A DNA stretch of 64,000 nucleotides from Alkalibacterium sp. AK22 (GTDB lineage: Bacteria; Bacillota; Bacilli; Lactobacillales; Carnobacteriaceae_A), in the NCBI RefSeq assembly GCF_000585255.1, contig NZ_JANL01000042.1, positions 237,675-301,674 of the forward strand, read 5' to 3'. Below are positions 46,464 to 54,291 of this stretch, piece by piece (position 1 is the first letter of the stretch; every line of letters begins with the position of its first letter). The translations under genes and the position numbers were made by a program. The notes below the pieces were generated by a model. That model ran no database searches, was not told the origin of the DNA, and saw only the letters and a list, made by a program, of their open reading frames with translations.

Positions 46464-47369
46464 TTAACTCTCCTCTCTCTTTACCGGTATCAATGCACGG
46501 ACAAAACCGGGTCTGACGTTTACCTCAAGAGGAAAAGCCGGGCCTTTTTCACCATCCATCGCTGCGTACATAGGCTTATTTTCAATCACAATATGAGCCT
46601 GTTCAAAGGACTTAATCACTGCATGAGAGGACTGTACTCCTATGTCATCCCTCAGCAAGTCTGACAGGATATGCAATTTTTCCCTTATACTGGTCTGATC
46701 GATTAATAGCATATACAAGCGCCCGTCATCCATGTGAGCTTTCTCAAAAAAGTGCGGTATGCCCGAGATACTGTGAGAGACACCAATAAGCATCAAACTG
46801 ACCTGCCTTGTAAAACTCTGACCATCAAGGTCAACTCGCACTGTATACGGCTCTTCGTCCTTTAATGCTCTAAGGCCTTCCATAAAGTAAGCAAGCGATC
46901 CGTATTTTTCTTTCATTTCATCAGAGACTGTCCACACAGTCGCCGGTACCGTGCCCGAAGAAAGTGAGCTTAAAAAAAGCCGGCCGTTCACTTCGCCGAC
47001 GTCGCACGCTTTTATTTTACTTTGAATCAGCTGGTCTACAACATTTTCCACTGGAAGCTGCAGCCCCATTCCCTTTGCGACATTATTCACCGTGCCGGTC
47101 GGAATGATTCCAATCACAGGCAAATTGGCCATCTGGTTCAGTGTATTCAGCACCTTGGAAACCGTTCCGTCACCTCCAATTATGATGAGCCGATCGGCTT
47201 CAGTTTCAGAAGCATAACGGGTGAAATCAGCAATATCGCTTTCTTTTTGTGTCAGCCTGATTTCGCACTGCCACCCGGCTTCCTGAAATTTTTCTTGAGC
47301 ATAGAGTGCATATGCTTCTCCACTCTTTTTTCCGGATGATGGATTAGTTAGTAAGACTGCTTTTATGAT
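46464..47369 (-). CDS. Diacylglycerol kinase-family lipid kinase, probable ATC start
   Basis: A 301-residue cytosolic lipid kinase of the DAGKc/YegS/DgkB family, which phosphorylates diacylglycerol or a related lipid. The N-terminal part has LLTNPSSGKK and the nucleotide-binding IIIGGDGTVSKVLN, then IPTGTVNNVAKGMG and the C-terminal beta domain with AMDGEKG. No ATG, GTG or TTG exists in frame before these conserved motifs; the first (GTG at 47153) would remove GGDGT. AGGGG at 47378-47382 is followed 8 bases later by ATC (47367-47369), which aligns exactly with Met1 of Bacillus DgkB (NP at residues 9-10 in both). It lies 11 bases after perR. Confidence 0.87.
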   Translation of the reverse strand: MIKAVLLTNPSSGKKSGEAYALYAQEKFQEAGWQCEIRLTQKESDIADFTRYASETEADRLIIIGGDGTVSKVLNTLNQMANLPVIGIIPTGTVNNVAKGMGLQLPVENVVDQLIQSKIKACDVGEVNGRLFLSSLSSGTVPATVWTVSDEMKEKYGSLAYFMEGLRALKDEEPYTVRVDLDGQSFTRQVSLMLIGVSHSISGIPHFFEKAHMDDGRLYMLLIDQTSIREKLHILSDLLRDDIGVQSSHAVIKSFEQAHIVIENKPMYAAMDGEKGPAFPLEVNVRPGFVRALIPVKREES

Positions 47370-47380
47370 CTTAATCGCCC

Positions 47381-47815
47381 CTATTCTGCTTTTTTAGCTT
47401 GGCAATGGGGGCAGAGACCGTATATTTCCAGCCGGTGAGACGCCACTTCAAAGCCTGTCAAGTTACTGGCAACGACTTCGACATCGTCCAAACCGGGGTA
47501 GTAAATATCTTCTATTTTCCCACATTCAGAACAGATCGCATGATAATGTTCTGTCGAGGCAAAGTCAAAACGGCTAGAACTATCTCCGTACATCATCTCT
47601 TTGACGAGTCCAAGATCTGTAAACAGTCTGAGGTTATTGTAAACGGTAGCCACACTCATACTTGGAAAACGACTTTCCAAGGCTTTGTAAATTTCGTCAG
47701 CAGTCGGGTGGCTGTCTTGGTCAATTAGAAATTCGAGGATAGCATGTCTTTGTGGGGTAATTCTAATGTTGTTTAATTTTAGACGTTCAATGGATTGTTC
47801 GACTAAATAACTCAT
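47381..47815 (-). CDS. perR: Peroxide-responsive repressor PerR (Fur family)
   Basis: A 144-residue Fur-family metalloregulator. N-terminal winged helix with PTADEIYKALESRFPSMSVATVYNNLRLF; C-terminal metal/dimer domain with RFDFASTEHYHAICSECGKIEDI and structural zinc cysteines CSEC and CPHC. Asp in GKIED, rather than Glu, at the regulatory metal position favours PerR over Fur. PerR represses peroxide-defence genes until its His ligands are oxidised. ATG with AAAGGA. A promoter (TTGCAA, 17 bases, TATCAT) lies upstream; the lipid kinase follows 11 bases later. Confidence 0.88.
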   Translation of the reverse strand: MSYLVEQSIERLKLNNIRITPQRHAILEFLIDQDSHPTADEIYKALESRFPSMSVATVYNNLRLFTDLGLVKEMMYGDSSSRFDFASTEHYHAICSECGKIEDIYYPGLDDVEVVASNLTGFEVASHRLEIYGLCPHCQAKKAE

Positions 47816-47936
47816 ATTATCAATCCTTTAACTTGTTTTCTTACTCTCTACTCAAATGATACAGTCTTCCTTCTTTTTTTGCAACAATATGTCAAAGCTG
47901 TTCCTGATTTTTATTAAAGATGCCATTCTTTTGTAG

Positions 47937-47954
47937 TATAATGGTACCATTATA
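47937..47954 (+). promoter_or_regulatory. 18-bp perfect palindrome overlapping the -10 of the exporter gene
   Basis: TATAATGGTACCATTATA is its own reverse complement. Its first six bases are the -10 hexamer of the plus-strand exporter gene (weak -35 TTAAAG at 47914-47919, 17-base spacer). It lies between divergent perR and the exporter and looks like an operator. The half-site spacing does not fit a standard Fur/PerR box. Confidence 0.6.
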
Positions 47955-47979
47955 AATCGAAAGCAGTGAATTAAACTTT

Positions 47980-49068
47980 ATGAAAATTGGAGCTCGCACG
48001 TTCAAAACCAGTATAGCTGTATTTTTATCTTTATTGATCCCCATTACACTCGGCTTTGACGAGAGTGCCTCGCTGGCGGGAATATCTGTTGTAGCTTCTA
48101 TGCAGCCATCTGTCAAAAAATCTTTCCAGACACTGAAAGACCGGTTAATGGCTAACACTATCGGTGGTTTTGTGGCTGTATTGATGGCAAGTGCTTTCGG
48201 TAGTTCACTTCTCGTCATCAGCTTTGCAACCGCCATTCTGATAGCTATTTTGCATCAAATGAAACTCAATAATGTGATTGGATTATCGACGATGACTCTA
48301 ATCATCATCATGCTTTCGACCAATGGTGATATTATAGAAAATGCTACTATACGTGTTCTGGCCACCTTTGTCGGTGTCGTCGTAGCCTTTGGCGTCAATC
48401 GGATGGTCATGCCGCCTAATTATGAGGAAAAACTATTTCAGCTCACTAATGTTGTCACAGACGATCTGACCCGATTTATCCGAGTTAGCCTGAGAAAAAA
48501 TGTTCAATACTCTCTAATGCGCTCTGACCTTGTTTCTATTGAGCAGTCTATTACTGAAATGAAGAAGATGATGACACTGCTCAAAGATACCCAGTGGGAT
48601 CGCTGGTTCAGACAGAAAGAGATTTCTGTGACTCGACTTCTAGTCGTTTACCGGCAGTTTATTCGAACAACCGAATCAGCGTATTTTCTCGTAAGGACAC
48701 TTCATCAGTCAGAGAATGTATACAATCACTTTCCAGAAGAGTTGCGTGTCCTGTTGAGAGAACGCCTCGAAACTCTAATGTCTGCACATGAACAAATCAT
48801 TTTGAAGTGGAATGGTCGCGTACTGCCCAAAGAGGTAAATTTTATTGCTTACAAATCTGATTTAAGACAGACCTTTATGAGTTCCTTTTTCAATGAAGCC
48901 AGTTTGGAGTCCTACCTTGAAAACGACTATGGCCAAAGTAATACTGTGATCCATTTAATGTCAGCTGTATTAGATTATGAAGAGAACCTTCAGCATTTGA
49001 ACAAGCTGGTCAGTAGTTTCAAAACTAATCATAAAGATGATATCTCAACGGTCAATACTTTACATTGA
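47980..49068 (+). CDS. Aromatic acid exporter family membrane protein (ArAE_1/DUF939-like)
   Basis: A 362-residue protein with an N-terminal membrane block (about 1-150, some five to six helices: IAVFLSLLIPITLGF, NTIGGFVAVLMASAFG, LLVISFATAILIAILH, GLSTMTLIIIML, VLATFVGVVVAFGVNRMVMPP) followed by a cytosolic helical domain. This matches the YqjA/YgaE-type half-size relatives of aromatic-acid and fusaric-acid efflux proteins. Substrate unknown. The start has only a weak ribosome binding site but lies about 30 bases after the -10, which overlaps an 18-bp palindrome. Confidence 0.8.
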   Translation: MKIGARTFKTSIAVFLSLLIPITLGFDESASLAGISVVASMQPSVKKSFQTLKDRLMANTIGGFVAVLMASAFGSSLLVISFATAILIAILHQMKLNNVIGLSTMTLIIIMLSTNGDIIENATIRVLATFVGVVVAFGVNRMVMPPNYEEKLFQLTNVVTDDLTRFIRVSLRKNVQYSLMRSDLVSIEQSITEMKKMMTLLKDTQWDRWFRQKEISVTRLLVVYRQFIRTTESAYFLVRTLHQSENVYNHFPEELRVLLRERLETLMSAHEQIILKWNGRVLPKEVNFIAYKSDLRQTFMSSFFNEASLESYLENDYGQSNTVIHLMSAVLDYEENLQHLNKLVSSFKTNHKDDISTVNTLH

Positions 49069-49137
49069 AGAACAAACCTCTTTCGACCGCATGCACAACT
49101 GTCTTCTTTGCCCGACACAATTTAATCAACCTAGACA

Positions 49138-49185
49138 GAAAAAGCTTCCATCAAGAAGTACTGCCTTGATGGAAGCTTTTTAATT
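49138..49185. terminator. Bidirectional terminator (exporter gene / SGNH-like gene)
   Basis: A 16-bp perfect stem, AAAAGCTTCCATCAAG (49140-49155) with 49165-49180, flanked by A and T runs. Confidence 0.9.
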
Positions 49186-50022
49186 TTATTGCTGTAAGGT
49201 TGCACTCAGGCTGGAATCAATAATTTCAGACACCAGCTGATGTCCTTGAGCATTCAGAGTAAGAGACTCCCCGTCAAAATAAGTTCCTGTCCCTTCTGCT
49301 TCTGCTTGCTCCATAAAGACAGAATGGACAGGTATAACTGTCAGCTGTCGGTTTTCGGCGAGCTGTCTCATCCGGTTAAGGTAACTTTGATAATCCAGTG
49401 AACGGGAATTCATCTGACCGATTTGATCGATCATAGGGTAAGGCTCAATCAGCACAACCTGAGTATTTTCGATTTCTCCCAGACGATTCAAAATAAAAGT
49501 CATATATTCCTCTGTTTCGGACAGGCCGATGTCCCTAATTTGATCAGGTAAAGCTGGCATACCATAAAAAACAAAAGCCGGCTCTTCAGTTACTACAGAC
49601 TGGACAGTCTGCTGAATATACAGCTCATACGAATCTAAATCAGGATATGTAAAATCAGTCACAGCCAATTCAGCTGTTGCCTGTGCCTGTAATTGTTCCA
49701 GTACTAGCTGGGTCCAGTCTGCTTCCATGTCAATATCGGCATAAAAAGCAATTTTAGTTTCTTCTTCTAAAAGAGACTGATAGTCGATTCGCTCATAAAG
49801 CGATAAAGTATCCAGTCTGCTCTCGTAAGCTGACAGCACATCAGTACCGCTTTGACTTGCCTGGTCATCCTCTTCTTCCAGTTCGTTTAACTCATGTGTA
49901 TCTGAGTCCAGCTGATCTTCATGCATCTCATCTCGCTGACTTGCTGCATAGCGTGTACCGAATAAAATAACGAGCACGCAGGCTAAAGCCAGAAGAGGAA
50001 TGGTAACGATACTCTTCTTCAT
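49186..50022 (-). CDS. SGNH/GDSL-like extracytoplasmic protein, catalytic motifs degenerate
   Basis: A 278-residue protein with an N-terminal membrane anchor or signal (about 4-22), an acidic linker (about 30-62) and a domain whose spacing recalls SGNH hydrolases (FVFYGMPALPDQ, VVLIEPYPMI, YLNRMRQLAENRQLTVIPV, LNAQGHQLVSEII). The catalytic Ser block normally reading GDS is IAFYADIDMEAD here, and the terminal Asp-x-x-His is DGES, so both catalytic ends are lost. It may be a non-enzymatic binding protein, or I may have misassigned the family. ATG with AAAGGA; isolated gene. Confidence 0.55.
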   Translation of the reverse strand: MKKSIVTIPLLALACVLVILFGTRYAASQRDEMHEDQLDSDTHELNELEEEDDQASQSGTDVLSAYESRLDTLSLYERIDYQSLLEEETKIAFYADIDMEADWTQLVLEQLQAQATAELAVTDFTYPDLDSYELYIQQTVQSVVTEEPAFVFYGMPALPDQIRDIGLSETEEYMTFILNRLGEIENTQVVLIEPYPMIDQIGQMNSRSLDYQSYLNRMRQLAENRQLTVIPVHSVFMEQAEAEGTGTYFDGESLTLNAQGHQLVSEIIDSSLSATLQQ

Positions 50023-50119
50023 AATTACTTTCCTTTCTATGTAAAATGGCTATACTCATCCTAAACATAAGGAAACAGTAGAAGTTAATCGCTCGCTTCT
50101 ACTGTTCTTCTCAACACAA

Positions 50120-50656
50120 TCAATTTTTACCTGTCAGTTGCTTGTAACGGTCATACCAGAGGTCGACATAACCTTCTGAAAAAGGGCCTTTTTCTTCATT
50201 GATCCATTCCACAAGAATTTTTATATGCTCTTTAAGAATCAGATCGATTTCGTCCGGATAATCCCATTTCTTGCCGTGCTCTTCGTATTCGTCCACATCT
50301 AGCAAACGCTTTTCACCGTCAGGGAAGACTTTGACGTCCAGATCGTAGTCTATATACTTAGCACCTTCTTCGTCGATCAGAAAAGGAGAAGCCATATTGC
50401 AGTAATAAGAAACGCCCTTCTGCCTGATCATCGTAACGATATTGAACCAGTAATGTTTGTGGAAATACACAAGTGCCGGTTCTCTCGTTTTCCACCGTCT
50501 GCCGTCTGACTCGATAACAAGCGTGTGATCGTTGCATCCGATCAAAGCATTTTCTGTAGTCTTGAGTACCATTGTATCGCGCCATGTACGATGCAGACTT
50601 CCATCATGCTTGTAACTCTTGATTGTGATGAACTCCCCTTCTTTTGGAAACTTCAT
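50120..50656 (-). CDS. DUF402 nucleoside tri-/diphosphatase (Ntdp/YgaC type)
   Basis: A 178-residue cytosolic protein of the DUF402/UPF0374 family. Conserved stretches are [50 protein letters not shown] and the metal-binding [10 protein letters not shown]. Staphylococcal and other members hydrolyse nucleoside tri- and diphosphates. A promoter with extended -10 TGC-TATAAT lies upstream on the minus strand. The ribosome binding site is weak. Confidence 0.88.
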   Translation of the reverse strand: MKFPKEGEFITIKSYKHDGSLHRTWRDTMVLKTTENALIGCNDHTLVIESDGRRWKTREPALVYFHKHYWFNIVTMIRQKGVSYYCNMASPFLIDEEGAKYIDYDLDVKVFPDGEKRLLDVDEYEEHGKKWDYPDEIDLILKEHIKILVEWINEEKGPFSEGYVDLWYDRYKQLTGKN

Positions 50657-50718
50657 CTTCTTACCAACTCTCTAATCATTTAGATGTAAGTACAGCGTGT
50701 TTCTAAATCTCACGATTC

Positions 50719-50727
50719 ATTATAGCA
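50719..50727 (-). promoter_or_regulatory. Extended -10 promoter of the DUF402 gene
   Basis: Minus-strand TGC-TATAAT (hexamer 50719-50724) about 65 bases before the start codon. Confidence 0.55.
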
Positions 50728-50776
50728 TAAAAATTGTATTAAAAAAGAATGATTAAGCTAATTACAAGCGAATCGG

Positions 50777-51958
50777 TCAAAATAGTGTAATCTTCGTGAT
50801 TAGATCCCAGACTTTTTGTGTAGGCACAGGGAATGGATGACGGTCGAATGCATCCGGATGAATATAATGTAATTCCCTGCTTCCAGGTGATTCATTGAGT
50901 ATCATCCCTTCATAGATGTCAAGCTGCCATTTTAAATGAGAGAAAATATGGGTACACTTCCCTTTTCTTTCATTTTTTATGTTTACCTCAAGTCCGTATT
51001 CCTGCTTAAGATATCTGGTAAGAGTTTCTAGCTCATTAGCTTCTATAACAGACGGGTCCTGGTGAAATTCTTTCCAGTTTTTCTGCCTTAACAGACTTCT
51101 GTCGACCATTATAAAAACGAGCATGCCTGAGAGAACACCTTTGGATCCTCTCTTCTCAAAAGCATATTCTCCTTGGTTATTAATCAGGCCTAAAACGATA
51201 TACTCCTCTTCTGTCTGTTTTGTTTTGGATTTTTTAACCGGGTAATTTTTCCAGCTGTCGTTAAGGTAAGAGGCATTAAAATCCCGCACTGGGCTGGTTT
51301 CTGGATGATAATTCTTAGGTGTACAAACAGTAGCTCCCAAATCCATCAGGGCCTGATTAAAGTCTCCCGGACGGTCTGGGTCAATGAGTAGACGAATCAT
51401 TTCCTCAAAAACCTTACGACTCGAGGCTTTACCAATATCCAGATCGATTTCAAACAGTCGGCTCAATACACGCATGACATTTCCATCTACCGCTGGTTCA
51501 GGCTGGTTGAAAGCAATACTGCTGACTGCACCTGCAGTATAAGGACCGATTCCTTTCAGTTTGAGGATTTGCTTGTGTTCAGTTGGAAATAACCCGCCAT
51601 ATTCATTCATGACCTGGTTGGCAGCCACCTTCATATTTCTTACCCTTGAATAATATCCCAGCCCTTCCCAGAGTTTTAGTAAAACGTCTTCCGGGGCTTC
51701 AGCCAGATCTTTTATCGTTGGCAAAGTACCGATAAAGCGTTCGTAATAAGGAATGACCGTGTTGACTTGAGTTTGCTGGAGCATGATTTCAGATACCCAG
51801 ATACAATAGGGATCAGATGTCTGCCGCCATGGCAAATCTCTTTTTTGCTTATCGTACCAGGTCAGCAGTCTCTGTCGAAACGCCTCGATTTTTCCCTCTT
51901 CCCACATAGCGATATTATATTTGTCTAGTAAATTATTTTTTGTTGTATCTTTAGTCAA
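50777..51958 (-). CDS. mutY: A/G-specific adenine glycosylase MutY, lacking Fe-S cluster ligands
   Basis: Removes adenine mispaired with 8-oxoguanine. The 393-residue protein has the HhH-GPD core with the catalytic Glu in VSEIMLQQTQV, the hairpin KLKGIGPYTAGAV, the catalytic Asp in AVDGNVMRVLSR, and a C-terminal NUDIX-like 8-oxoG recognition domain (about 230-393). The usual C-x6-C-x2-C-x5-C cluster reads CTPKNYHP-ET-S-PVRDF-N: only the first Cys remains, the others being Pro, Ser and Asn. Start TTG at 51958 with AGAGGA, overlapping the recX stop by four bases (TTGA), implying coupled translation. Confidence 0.93.
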   Translation of the reverse strand: MTKDTTKNNLLDKYNIAMWEEGKIEAFRQRLLTWYDKQKRDLPWRQTSDPYCIWVSEIMLQQTQVNTVIPYYERFIGTLPTIKDLAEAPEDVLLKLWEGLGYYSRVRNMKVAANQVMNEYGGLFPTEHKQILKLKGIGPYTAGAVSSIAFNQPEPAVDGNVMRVLSRLFEIDLDIGKASSRKVFEEMIRLLIDPDRPGDFNQALMDLGATVCTPKNYHPETSPVRDFNASYLNDSWKNYPVKKSKTKQTEEEYIVLGLINNQGEYAFEKRGSKGVLSGMLVFIMVDRSLLRQKNWKEFHQDPSVIEANELETLTRYLKQEYGLEVNIKNERKGKCTHIFSHLKWQLDIYEGMILNESPGSRELHYIHPDAFDRHPFPVPTQKVWDLITKITLF

Positions 51959-52917
51959 TATGATTCCTCTTTTTCCTGTATAAATTGGTCAATAAGCTCT
52001 GTCGGATAGCGCTTGGAATAAAGATAAGCCTTTGTTTTCTGTTTTAAATCATAACCTGAATATTTACGGGCGTACCGGGTCCATGCTTTTTCTCCCTGCA
52101 TTTTCAATGCGTCGTACTCTTCTGATTCTGAAAGATCCGTATCTAATTCATCAATTGTCCGTTGGGTGATATCCTGATCAAAACCCTTGAGCATAAGCTG
52201 CTCTCTGATTTTCTGGCTGATTTCTATACTTGATTTGTTGCGCTGGCGTTTGCCGACTTTCTCTGCCAGCTTTAAAGCATTCTCTTCCTGCAATTCAAGG
52301 CTGTATTCATCTAGACCTGCTAGGACATTGGCTTTGGACAGACCTTTGGCGAAAAGGGCCCGCTCAACCTTTTTTGGCCCCTCAAGTTTTAACAAGCTGT
52401 TTGTTCTTACGAAACTCTTTGCATAGGCTTCATCATCAATCAGGCGATGAGTCTTAAGTTTGTCTATAATGGGATCGATTGTTTCGTATTCTTTGTCAAC
52501 CAAATAGTCAATAATTTCTTTTTCAGAGCGCATCTTGAAATTTAAATAGTGAAGAGCGGCCTGGTAGCCTTTGCTCAACTCTCCTTTTTCCTTTAATTCG
52601 TCGATGTCTGCTTTGGTTAACTCTTTCCCTTTGACCAGACGATGCTGAACAAGCAGATTATCATCGACAGGAAAGGCATATTCGTCATTGATAAAAATAT
52701 TAAACCGGTTTTTAGCCTTTTGTGCTTGGACCTTCGTAATGATGTACGTACCGACAGCTTGGTTTGTCATCTCAGAAGACAAGTCTTTTTTATTTTCCTT
52801 AGTTTTTCTAAGCCCAGCTGAATGGTCCTCTTGTTTAACTTTAGGTTCCTGTTTGGTCAGTTCAATCAGGTTAGGTTTGTCCTTTGAATCTGTTTCTTCA
52901 GATCTGTATTCAGTCAT
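51955..52917 (-). CDS. recX: Regulatory protein RecX
   Basis: Modulates RecA filament formation. About 320 residues: a charged, low-complexity N-terminal extension (about 1-52) not found in shorter homologues, then the RecX three-helix repeats (YQAALHYLNFKMRSEKEIIDYL, LIDDEAYAKSFVR, GPKKVERALFAKGL, and a C-terminal repeat up to KRYPTELIDQFI). ATG at 52917 with GGAGGG; a longer frame from 52992 is less likely. The stop codon overlaps mutY. Confidence 0.9.
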   Translation of the reverse strand: MTEYRSEETDSKDKPNLIELTKQEPKVKQEDHSAGLRKTKENKKDLSSEMTNQAVGTYIITKVQAQKAKNRFNIFINDEYAFPVDDNLLVQHRLVKGKELTKADIDELKEKGELSKGYQAALHYLNFKMRSEKEIIDYLVDKEYETIDPIIDKLKTHRLIDDEAYAKSFVRTNSLLKLEGPKKVERALFAKGLSKANVLAGLDEYSLELQEENALKLAEKVGKRQRNKSSIEISQKIREQLMLKGFDQDITQRTIDELDTDLSESEEYDALKMQGEKAWTRYARKYSGYDLKQKTKAYLYSKRYPTELIDQFIQEKEESY

Positions 52918-53087
52918 CGGCTTCCCTCCTGTTTTGTCTACCAGTATAGCATTTTTTTCTACTGACTTTAATCCCCCTGGTCTTGCTTTCACTTGTATGA
53001 GTACTTTTATTTTAAACTTATAAAATAAAAAATGCAGTCACTTGGGCATCATCTGCCGAAAATGACTAGCATAATTCTCGTGGAAGC

Positions 53088-53134
53088 ACACACAAAGAAG
53101 CCGTAAAGCTGACTGCTCCGGCTTCTTTGTGTGC
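53088..53134 (-). terminator. Hairpin ending the YflT-SDR-small protein operon
   Basis: ACACAAAGAAGCCG (left arm ending at 53103) pairs with CGGCTTCTTTGTGT (from 53119). It lies about 20 bases past the last stop codon; the T run is weak. Confidence 0.55.
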
Positions 53135-53154
53135 TTATACATTAAGCTGTTTAA

Positions 53155-53385
53155 TCAGATTGTTTTATCCGGATTAAGTGATTTTTCAACTTCATTGCCT
53201 ACAGTGTCACCTTTAGCTTTTTCTGCCACTTTAGCTTCATCCAGTTCATCACGCAATGGACGGTCCTTAATGTAACCTAAAGGCGCAGATGTATCTGGGG
53301 ATACGACATGATCATGGGCTGGATCTGATCCTATTCTTTCTTTGGCTTTATTGTCTGGTCTTTTAAGCTCATTATTCTTGCTCAT
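53155..53385 (-). CDS. Small hydrophilic protein in stress operon, function unknown
   Basis: A 76-residue, highly charged protein without hydrophobic segments (MSKNNELKRPDNKAKERIG..., then DHVVSPDTSAPLGYIKDRPLRDE). No family recognised. The ATG at 53385 has GAGGG at 5 bases and lies only 18 bases after the SDR gene on the same strand, so it is very probably the last gene of the YflT-SDR operon. Its composition resembles small soluble stress proteins; that role is inferred from context only. Confidence 0.7.
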   Translation of the reverse strand: MSKNNELKRPDNKAKERIGSDPAHDHVVSPDTSAPLGYIKDRPLRDELDEAKVAEKAKGDTVGNEVEKSLNPDKTI

Positions 53386-53403
53386 CAAATCCCTCTCTCC
53401 GTT

Positions 53404-54273
53404 TTATCCGTTAATAACTATTCCACCATTTACATGAATAGTCTGACCCGTGACATAACTGGAATCATCTGACGCAAGGTATACATATGCTGGAGCAAGT
53501 TCATACGCCTCACCAGGCCGCTTAAGTGCCCCATCTTTCCCCCAGCCATCCAGTTCCTCTTCTGGAAACGTGGCTGGAATCAGAGGGGTCCAGATTGGTC
53601 CAGGTGCCACAGAATTGACTCTTATTTTTTTATCTGTGATGTGCTGATTCTGAGCCAGAGAACGCGTAAACGCTACTCGGGCCCCATTCGTTCCTGAATA
53701 ATCCATCAAATTGGGATTACCCTTATAGGCGGTAATTGATGAAGTATTAATGATTGACCCGCCATCCGGCATATGTGGCAGAACTGCCTTGATAAAATAG
53801 ATCATCCCGAATACATTGGTACGGTAAGTCCGGTCTACCTGATCAGCGGTAATATCAAGAATGCTGGACTGGAACATCTGCTCACCTGCATGGTTGACCA
53901 GAATGTCAATTCCGGACCACTGCTGACTGATTTCCTCCGCCACCGATTGAGCAAAGGATTCGTCCCCGACATCTCCTTTGAAAACCAGTACTTCGGCACC
54001 CAGTTCTTTTAACCGGTTTTCAGTCCGTTTGGCATCATCATCCGATGAATGGTAAACAAACGCCACTCGAGCTCCTTCTTTGGCGAAAAGAATAGCCGTA
54101 GCCGCTCCTATGCCTGAATCCCCTCCAGTAATCAACGCACGCTTCCCTTTAAGCTTGCCTGCTGGGATATACGCATCTGATTCGATTTGAGGTTCCCGGC
54201 GCATATTATGGGACTGATCGTCAATAAAGTAATCTTTTTTTGGCTGTTGCGTCTTGATTTTATCATTAGTCAA
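53404..54273 (-). CDS. SDR-family protein of the YdaD/general stress protein 39 type, catalytic Lys missing
   Basis: A 289-residue short-chain dehydrogenase fold, closest to Bacillus YdaD-type stress proteins. It has the long N-terminal arm, the NAD(P) site TGGDSGIGAATA, the catalytic Ser region IINTSSITAYKGNPNLMDY and the C-terminal APGPIWTPLIPATFPEE and DDSSYVTGQTIHVNGG. The active-site YxxxK is Tyr-Ser-Gly-Thr-Asn, so Lys is replaced by Asn, and the structural NNAG is NHAG. Oxidoreductase activity is therefore doubtful. Start TTG with AAGGAG. It lies 18 bases after the YflT gene. Confidence 0.88.
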   Translation of the reverse strand: MTNDKIKTQQPKKDYFIDDQSHNMRREPQIESDAYIPAGKLKGKRALITGGDSGIGAATAILFAKEGARVAFVYHSSDDDAKRTENRLKELGAEVLVFKGDVGDESFAQSVAEEISQQWSGIDILVNHAGEQMFQSSILDITADQVDRTYRTNVFGMIYFIKAVLPHMPDGGSIINTSSITAYKGNPNLMDYSGTNGARVAFTRSLAQNQHITDKKIRVNSVAPGPIWTPLIPATFPEEELDGWGKDGALKRPGEAYELAPAYVYLASDDSSYVTGQTIHVNGGIVING

Positions 54274-54291
54274 AACTCTTCGCTCCTTACC

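Noticed and set aside
47153..47153. GTG start for the lipid kinase
   Set aside because: It would delete the conserved GGDGT nucleotide-binding motif, which is intact in frame upstream.
47937..47954. PerR/Fur box at the exporter promoter
   Set aside because: Half-sites TATAAT and ATTATA are six bases apart rather than one, so the site does not fit the 7-1-7 pattern; listed as an unassigned palindrome.
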